Translations under genes and position numbers: made by a program | Source of the DNA: DATDAH01 sp963792205 | GTDB lineage: Bacteria; Actinomycetota; Acidimicrobiia; Acidimicrobiales; DATDAH01 | DNA: 64,000 nucleotides | Direction of reading: 5' to 3' | NCBI GenBank assembly: GCA_963792205.1 | Contig: CAWBVI010000003.1 | Location: 1-64,000, forward strand | Notes under the pieces: model-generated | The model's database searches: none | The model's input: only the letters and a program-made list of their open reading frames with translations | What the model was told of the DNA's origin: nothing | Shown here: positions 58,834 through 64,000 of the stretch, piece after piece | Layout of the letters: each line of letters starts with the position of its first letter | Position numbering within the stretch: position 1 is the stretch's first letter

Positions 58834-60507
58834 GTGGTCGGCTCCGGACCGGGTGGCGCCACGTTCGCCGACGTCCTGACCGCGGCAGGATCGTCGGTCA
58901 TTCTCCTCGAGAAGGGTCGGAACCACCTCCTCGACCTCGAACCGCCCTTCGGCCTGAAGGGCGAGTTCTCCAACGACGAGATCAAGTTCGCCCAGCGCCA
59001 CTTCCTCGGCCCCGACCCCCTCGTCGAACCCCGCACCTTCCGGCGCAACGAGGCCGACGGCGAGCGTCTCTTCGTCGGCGACGTGAACAACCTGCCGTCG
59101 ACCGTCGGGGGCGGTGGCACCCACGCCGACGCCAAGCTCCCCCGCTTCCGGGAGGAGGACTTCGCCCTCCTCAGCGCCCGCGGGCCCGTGGACGGTGCCG
59201 CCCTCGCCGACTGGCCTCTCGGCTACGCCGACCTGGAGCCGTACTACGCCGAGGCCGAGCGGCTGATCGGGACCTCGGGTGAAGCCGGAGCCAACCCGTT
59301 CGCGGCGTGGCGCTCCGGTCCCTATCCGATGCCGCCCGGCCCGGACATGTTCGGCGCGCTGCTGTCGGCGACCGCCGCGGAACGCCACGGCCTGCACCCC
59401 TACCGCGCCCCTACCGGGATCAACTCGGTCCCCTACGACGAACGTCCCGCCTGCACCAACTGCGGGTTCTGCTCCTTCGGTTGCCCGATCCACGCCAAGG
59501 GCGACCCGGTGGCGTCGCTGCGGCGCGCCCTGCGCACGGGCCGGTGCGAGATCCGTCCCGAGGCCTACGTCACCGACGTGGTCGTCGACGGGTCGGGACG
59601 GACGGCCACGGGGGTTCGCTACCTCGATGCCAGCCGTGCCGTCCACGAGGTCCGCGCCGCCCACGTGGTGCTGGCCGCGGGGGCCTTCGAGACGCCGAGG
59701 CTGCTCCTCCACAACGGCCTGGCGAACTCGTCCGGCCTCGTGGGCCGACACCTCACGTACCACTTCCAGACCTTCACCGTCGGCGGCTTCCCGTTCTCGA
59801 TGCGGGGCGAGCGGGGCCGGTGCGTGACCCACCTCATGGACGACCCTGTCGTCCCCGGTCCGGACGAGGATGCCGCGGCCCGGGCCGCCGGTCTGCCGTG
59901 GATCCGCGGCGGCACCGTCGAGCACGGCTCGTCCACCCTGCCGATCCAGGAGGCGCTCAACTACCCGCCGGGTCCGCAGCACAACCGCTCGATGCGGGAC
60001 TCGGCCCTGCGGGACCGGCTCTGGGTCTTCACGATGCAGGGCGAGGACCTCCCGCAGCTCGCCAACCGCGTCGACCTCGACCCCACGGTGGTCGACGCCT
60101 GGGGCTTTCCGGCCGGCCGGGCCACGTACTCGCCCCACCGCCACGAGCGGGTGGCCTCGGCGCACTGGGCACCCAAGCTCGAGGCCGTCATGCACGACGC
60201 CGGCGCCGAGTGGTCCTTCTCGAGCACCTCGCCGCCCGCCCTGGACCCCGATCCCGGCCTCGACCACCCGCTGGGCCTGGCCCCGGCCTCGAAGCACGTG
60301 ATGGGCACCTGCCGCATGGGCCTCGACCCGGCCACCAGCGTGGTCGGCCCCGAGGGACGCTTCCACGACGTGGAGAACCTCCTCTGCGCCGACTCCTCGG
60401 TCTTCGTGACGTCGTCCGGCTACAACCCGACGCTGACCATCGCCGCCTTGGCCCACCGGGCCGCCTCCCTGCTGTCGGGGACCCCGCTCCTTCCCACAGA
60501 AGGCTGA
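58834..60507 (+). CDS. GMC family oxidoreductase (FAD-dependent)
   Basis: A 557-residue GMC flavoenzyme, starting at GTG 58834 in this reading. The FAD Rossmann motif GSGPGGATFADVL is at the extreme N-terminus, and VNNLPSTVGGGGTHADAKL follows. A Cys-rich stretch PACTNCGFCSFGCPIHAKG, as in gluconate- and glucose-type GMC enzymes, carries four Cys. The C-terminal active site contains SKHVMGTCRMG and SSGYNPTLTIAALAHRAA. The start is unusual because the first Rossmann strand (DADAVVV) would lie before it, after the TGA 58813. A fusion to the upstream subunit interrupted by a stop is the alternative. Confidence 0.88.
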   Translation: MVGSGPGGATFADVLTAAGSSVILLEKGRNHLLDLEPPFGLKGEFSNDEIKFAQRHFLGPDPLVEPRTFRRNEADGERLFVGDVNNLPSTVGGGGTHADAKLPRFREEDFALLSARGPVDGAALADWPLGYADLEPYYAEAERLIGTSGEAGANPFAAWRSGPYPMPPGPDMFGALLSATAAERHGLHPYRAPTGINSVPYDERPACTNCGFCSFGCPIHAKGDPVASLRRALRTGRCEIRPEAYVTDVVVDGSGRTATGVRYLDASRAVHEVRAAHVVLAAGAFETPRLLLHNGLANSSGLVGRHLTYHFQTFTVGGFPFSMRGERGRCVTHLMDDPVVPGPDEDAAARAAGLPWIRGGTVEHGSSTLPIQEALNYPPGPQHNRSMRDSALRDRLWVFTMQGEDLPQLANRVDLDPTVVDAWGFPAGRATYSPHRHERVASAHWAPKLEAVMHDAGAEWSFSSTSPPALDPDPGLDHPLGLAPASKHVMGTCRMGLDPATSVVGPEGRFHDVENLLCADSSVFVTSSGYNPTLTIAALAHRAASLLSGTPLLPTEG

Positions 60508-60538
60508 ACTCGGGGCCCGTATCTGCCGATGATCCATC

Positions 60539-62848
60539 GTGGGACTTCAGCGAGCCCTGGCGTGGCTCTCTGCCGCCGCGAGCGTCCTCGCCTTCGCGTG
60601 GATGGGGCTCGTGGTCGGCGATCGGGGCGCGACGGTGATCGCCGGTGTCGCCCTGATCGTGCTCGTCGGCCTGCTGAACGCGCTTCGCCACGTGGCCGCG
60701 TACCGCCACACGGTGGCCCTGACCGAGGAGCTGACCCAGCAGCTGGGCGCCGTGCAGTCGGAGCGGGAACGGACCCACCGGGTCATCGACGAAGCCCGCG
60801 ATCCCTACGTCGAGCTCGACCGCAACGGCATCGTGACCATGTGGAACGGCCCGGCCGAGACCGTCTTCGGCTGGGCCCGCGACCAGATCGTCGGCCGGCC
60901 CATCGGCGACATCGTGCCGGAGGACAACCGGGAGGTCTCGCAGGAGCGGCTGGACCGGTTCGTGGCGACGGGGGACGCGTCGATCTGGGACGAAGGGGTC
61001 GACGTCCGCTACCTGCGCCCCGACGGCGTCGAGGTCCACGCCGAGATCGCGGCCTGGCACACGGGCGAGGGCGACGACTACCGGGTGCACGCCTTCGTCT
61101 GGGACATCTCGCCCCGCGTCGCCGCCCAGGAGCACCTCGAGTCCCGCGAGCGACGCTGGCAGTCCCTGATCCGGCACTCGTCGGACATGACCCTCGTGAT
61201 GGACGGTGACGGACACCTGGCCGAGGAGGTGCCGACGACGAGGCTGCTCCTCGGCTACGCGGAGGGCGAGACCGAGGGCCGCCACATCTCCGAATTGATC
61301 CACCCCGAGGACCTCGTGCGGGTGCTGGACCGCTTCGCCTGGGTCCTCGACGGCCCCGGCGACCAGGAGCGGGCCCGCTTCCGCATCCGCCGCTTCGACG
61401 GGAGCTGGGCCCACGTCGAGGCCATCGCCACCAACCTCCTCGACGAGCCTGCGGTGAGCGGCATCGTGTGCAACCTCCGCGACGTCACCGAACAGGTCGC
61501 AGCCGAGAACGAGCTGCGCCGCCAGGCCCGCCGCGACCCGCTGACCGGCCTGCCCAACCGCAACCGGGTCACCGCGGCCCTGGCCCAGCACTGCAAGGCC
61601 GAGGACCCCGGGCACGCCGCGCTCCTCCTCATGGACCTGGACGGCTTCAAGGACGTGAACGACGGGCTCGGCCACGACGTCGGTGACCAGCTCCTGATCG
61701 AGATCGGCCACCGGCTCGACCGGGTCACCCGGGCCGAGGACGTGGTCGCCCGCCTCGGGGGCGACGAGTTCGCCGTGCTGCTGACCCGGCTCGGCTCACC
61801 CCGCCACGCCGTGGCCGTGGCCGAGAGCCTCGGCGACCTGATCCGGCAGCCGATGCGGCTCGGGGACGTGACCCTCGAGGTCGGCGTGAGCATCGGCATC
61901 GCCGAGTGCGCCCCTGGGGACGACCCGCTGGCCGTGCTCCAGCGGGCCGACGTGGCCATGTACCGGGCCAAGCGCCAGCGCAGCGGGTACGCCACCTACG
62001 GCAGCAGCGACGACGAGGAGCGCCGCAACAGCGTGAAGGTCACGGCCGAGCTCCGCGAGGCCATCGATCAGGGGCACCTCGTCGTCCACTACCAGCCCAA
62101 GGTCGAGCTGGCCACCGGCCTGGTGGACTCGGTCGAGGCGCTGGTGCGGTGGCAGCACCCGGTCCGGGGCCTGCTGCCGCCGACCGAGTTCATCGCCCTC
62201 GCCGAGCGCACCGGCCTGATCCGCGACCTAACGACCAAGGTCCTGGAGACCTCGTTGCGCCAGTGCGCCACCTGGCGGGCCGAGGGCCTCGATCTCCCCG
62301 TCGCCGTGAACCTCTCCCCCCGCCTCCTCGGCCAGGTCGACCTCGTCGCCGGCGTCCGCCACGCCCTCGAGCTCGCCGGCATCCCCGCCAACCGGCTCAC
62401 GCTGGAGATCACCGAATCGGCCTTCCCCGAGAACACACGGGGGCTCTCGACCACGCTCGACGAGCTCGGCGAGCTCGGGGTCCGCCTCGCCGTCGACGAC
62501 TTCGGCACCGGCTGGTCGTCGCTCTCGAAGCTCAAGGAGCTGTCGGTGCAGGAGCTGAAGATCGACCGCTCGTTCGTCACCGCGCTGGCCGAGGACGACA
62601 CCGACCACTCGATCGTCCGCTCGATCATCGACCTGGCCCGGTCGCTCAACCTGAGCGTGGTGGCCGAGGGGGTCGAGACCGAGGAGGTCGGCCACCTCCT
62701 CGAGCGCCTCGGCTGCCCGCTGGCCCAGGGCTACTACTTCTCCCGTCCCGTCCCGGGCTCACTGCTCACCGGCTGGATCCTCGAGCGACAGGCCCGGCGC
62801 GAGGCCGAGACCGAGTCCCGCCGCTCCGAGCTCCCCGACGTTCCGTAG
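60539..62848 (+). CDS. Membrane PAS-PAS-GGDEF-EAL cyclic-di-GMP protein
   Basis: A 769-residue signalling protein starting at GTG 60539. Two membrane helices (about residues 5-25 and 33-50) precede two PAS domains (about 85-200 and 205-325). The GGDEF domain has an intact RLGGDEFAVLL active site and an I-site RAED five residues before it, so diguanylate cyclase activity with product inhibition is expected. The EAL domain has intact VEALVRW, LEITES, DDFGTGWSSL, KIDRSF and VVAEGVET, so phosphodiesterase activity is also plausible. The PAS domains probably sense a small ligand or redox state. It stands alone and converges on the nucleosidase gene. Confidence 0.93.
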   Translation: MGLQRALAWLSAAASVLAFAWMGLVVGDRGATVIAGVALIVLVGLLNALRHVAAYRHTVALTEELTQQLGAVQSERERTHRVIDEARDPYVELDRNGIVTMWNGPAETVFGWARDQIVGRPIGDIVPEDNREVSQERLDRFVATGDASIWDEGVDVRYLRPDGVEVHAEIAAWHTGEGDDYRVHAFVWDISPRVAAQEHLESRERRWQSLIRHSSDMTLVMDGDGHLAEEVPTTRLLLGYAEGETEGRHISELIHPEDLVRVLDRFAWVLDGPGDQERARFRIRRFDGSWAHVEAIATNLLDEPAVSGIVCNLRDVTEQVAAENELRRQARRDPLTGLPNRNRVTAALAQHCKAEDPGHAALLLMDLDGFKDVNDGLGHDVGDQLLIEIGHRLDRVTRAEDVVARLGGDEFAVLLTRLGSPRHAVAVAESLGDLIRQPMRLGDVTLEVGVSIGIAECAPGDDPLAVLQRADVAMYRAKRQRSGYATYGSSDDEERRNSVKVTAELREAIDQGHLVVHYQPKVELATGLVDSVEALVRWQHPVRGLLPPTEFIALAERTGLIRDLTTKVLETSLRQCATWRAEGLDLPVAVNLSPRLLGQVDLVAGVRHALELAGIPANRLTLEITESAFPENTRGLSTTLDELGELGVRLAVDDFGTGWSSLSKLKELSVQELKIDRSFVTALAEDDTDHSIVRSIIDLARSLNLSVVAEGVETEEVGHLLERLGCPLAQGYYFSRPVPGSLLTGWILERQARREAETESRRSELPDVP

Positions 62849-62868
62849 TTACGGCGCGACCGCTAACT
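62847..62868. terminator. Hairpin across the convergent stop codons
   Basis: AGTTA-CGG (62847-62854) pairs with CCG (62860-62862), a bulged C, and TAACT (62864-62868), with loop CGCGA. It covers the 14-base gap between the GGDEF-EAL stop (62848) and the nucleosidase stop (62863) and would be read by both transcripts. Confidence 0.4.
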
Positions 62869-63576
62869 CGCCTCGGCGCAGGCCCGCGCCGCCGCCCGGG
62901 CCGCGGCGTTGGCCGCCGCGGTGGCGTCCTTCCCGAGCGCCAGCAGCCGTGGCAGCCGACCCGGGTGACGGAGGATGTAGCGCGCGGCCGCACCCAGGTC
63001 CGGCGAGCCGTCCGGCTTGGCCAGGCCGAGGACCGCCTCGTCGACGGTGTCGTCGTCGGCCCGGTCGCTGATCGCCCGCACGGCGGACCACGGCACCCCG
63101 CGCTCGACGCACACCGCGGCCACCGCCACGGTCTCCATGTCCACGGCGACCACCCCGGACTCGATGAAGGCGGCAATGGTCTCCGGGGGGAAGCCGAACT
63201 GGTCGGAGGAGACGATCTCGCCCTTGGGCACGAGGCTCCCGAGCGCGGCTGGCGAGTGACCGACCCGGCCGGGCCAGTCGGTCACCACCTCGGGGACCAC
63301 GAGGTCGGCGATGCCCACCGACGGTCCGATGCCACCGGCGATGCCGACGACCACCACGTGGTCGACGTCGGCGCCGTCGAGCATCCGTCGGGCCGCGGCC
63401 GCCCCCCGCTCGATGCCGATCCCGGTGGTGGTGGCCACGACGTCGGCGCCCCCCACACGGCCGACGTGGCCCTCGAGGTCGCCGCTCCGACCCTTGTGCA
63501 GGTCGAAGGCCTTCACGACCGGCCGCAGCTCGGACGGCATGGGGGCCAGGATCCCGAAGCGCCTCGTCGCCGTCAT
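62863..63576 (-). CDS. Phosphorylase/nucleosidase family protein (MTA/SAH nucleosidase-like)
   Basis: A 237-residue PNP/UDP-phosphorylase-fold protein. FGILAPMPSELRPVV, VVVVGIAGGIGPSVGIADLVVPE, AVDMETVAVAAVC (catalytic Met-Glu) and SDRADDDTVDE (SDxAD) match the MTA/SAH nucleosidase group. It cleaves a nucleoside of S-adenosyl-derived metabolism or a related purine. Start ATG 63576. It overlaps the epimerase stop by ATTC/TCA-type adjacency (stop at 63573-63575), so the two genes are co-transcribed. Confidence 0.88.
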   Translation of the reverse strand: MTATRRFGILAPMPSELRPVVKAFDLHKGRSGDLEGHVGRVGGADVVATTTGIGIERGAAAARRMLDGADVDHVVVVGIAGGIGPSVGIADLVVPEVVTDWPGRVGHSPAALGSLVPKGEIVSSDQFGFPPETIAAFIESGVVAVDMETVAVAAVCVERGVPWSAVRAISDRADDDTVDEAVLGLAKPDGSPDLGAAARYILRHPGRLPRLLALGKDATAAANAAARAAARACAEAS

Positions 63577-64000
63577 TCCACGAACACCTCCTGGGAGCGC
63601 GGCCGCCCGCCCGGCCCGCTGTAGGCCAGGCCGTAGCCCGGTGCGGGGTCGCCCTCGCGCACGGTCAGCGCCCTGGTGGCGGCCAGCCAGGCGTCCATCA
63701 GGTCGTCCTCGGCGGCGTAGTCGAAGGGGTCGGTCAGCACGGTCTCCTCTGGACCCCCCGGCGCGGGCGGGTGCTCGGCCAGCCACTGGGCCGTGTGGGC
63801 CACAGCCTCCCGGGCCGGCACGACATCGGCGTAGCCCAGCCGCGTCCGAATGCGGCTCAGGTCGAGGACCCGGTGGGTGGGCAGCGGCTGGGTGAGCAGC
63901 GGGCGGGCCGGCCGGGCGAGGGCGTGCGGCATCGAGACCAGCTCGAGCTCGGCGCCCAACGCCGAGGCCACCAGCTCGACCACCTGGCGCACCGTCAGCA
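63573..64000 (-). CDS. NAD-dependent epimerase/dehydratase family protein, C-terminal part, cut by window edge
   Basis: At least 142 residues of an extended SDR. The visible part (VVELVASALGAELELVSMP, RVLDLSRIRTRLGYADVVPAREAVAHTAQWLAEHP) is the C-terminal substrate domain, in which a DLSRIRTRLGY-type motif and the AVAHTAQWL helix are typical of UDP-sugar epimerases. The Rossmann domain lies beyond 64000. The C-terminal extension (TDPFDYAAEDDLMDAW) is unusual. Likely start outside the window. Confidence 0.75.
   Translation of the reverse strand, partial: LTVRQVVELVASALGAELELVSMPHALARPARPLLTQPLPTHRVLDLSRIRTRLGYADVVPAREAVAHTAQWLAEHPPAPGGPEETVLTDPFDYAAEDDLMDAWLAATRALTVREGDPAPGYGLAYSGPGGRPRSQEVFVE

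Overview
The window is one high-GC, densely packed bacterial chromosome segment. It probably comes from an actinomycete of the class Acidimicrobiia (Iamia/Ilumatobacter type). This is an inference from the GC-rich codon use, frequent GTG starts, several F420-type LLM oxidoreductases, many acyl-CoA dehydrogenases and CaiB-type CoA-transferases, IniB-like and RDD-family proteins, and the 5' half of an fMet-type tRNA at the left edge. No stretch longer than 300 bases lacks a gene; the largest gaps (about 115-190 bases) hold hairpins, repeats or divergent promoters.

Layout. 1-9.1 kb: partial tRNA, a frameshifted cNMP-binding protein, an MFS transporter fused to a cNMP-binding domain, a cyclopropane-fatty-acid synthase, an acidic IniB-like protein with a Glu-Pro tail, an LLM oxidoreductase, an RDD pair, and a redoxin read through an in-frame UGA (likely selenocysteine). 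9.1-29 kb: a catabolic region with a P450, a sulfite-oxidase-type Mo enzyme, an SCP2-type thiolase beside a broken HMG-CoA-synthase/OB-fold gene, two CoA-transferases, an operon of acyl-CoA dehydrogenase, CoA-transferase, two hotdog hydratases and a second acyl-CoA dehydrogenase, and a molybdopterin oxidoreductase. The gene content recalls the mycobacterial cyp125-igr steroid side-chain module. 29-40 kb: enoyl-CoA hydratase, a stand-alone NuoF-like flavoprotein, a remnant F420 oxidase gene, a large modular secreted protein, an acyl-CoA dehydrogenase, an LLM enzyme, and a Rieske oxygenase overlapping an amidohydrolase. 40-47.7 kb: a cell-surface glycan block (large membrane protein, GT2, GT4, two sulfotransferases, a flippase-like protein). 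47.8-51.1 kb: a secreted sugar dehydrogenase, a lipoprotein, a phytanoyl-CoA dioxygenase and a beta-carbonic anhydrase. 51.2-57.6 kb: a mymA-like unit (hydrolase and acyl-CoA ligase on one strand; MerR regulator, Baeyer-Villiger-type monooxygenase, SDR and hydrolase on the other), bounded on both sides by tandem arrays of a 49-nt palindrome. 57.7-64 kb: SRPBCC protein, a GMC oxidoreductase with its partner subunit, a PAS-PAS-GGDEF-EAL protein, a nucleosidase, and the end of an epimerase.

Most notable: (1) a UGA at the redox-active position of a thioredoxin-fold protein, followed at the right distance by a SECIS-like hairpin; (2) five copies of a 49-nt hairpin repeat in two arrays with an exact 61-nt period, both between convergent genes; (3) a 17-bp palindrome in front of the acyl-CoA dehydrogenase operon.

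Caution: about ten otherwise well-conserved genes carry single-base frame changes, several in G or C runs. This looks more like residual indel error in the assembly than mass gene decay. Where I see this I give the whole gene span and mark it frameshifted.
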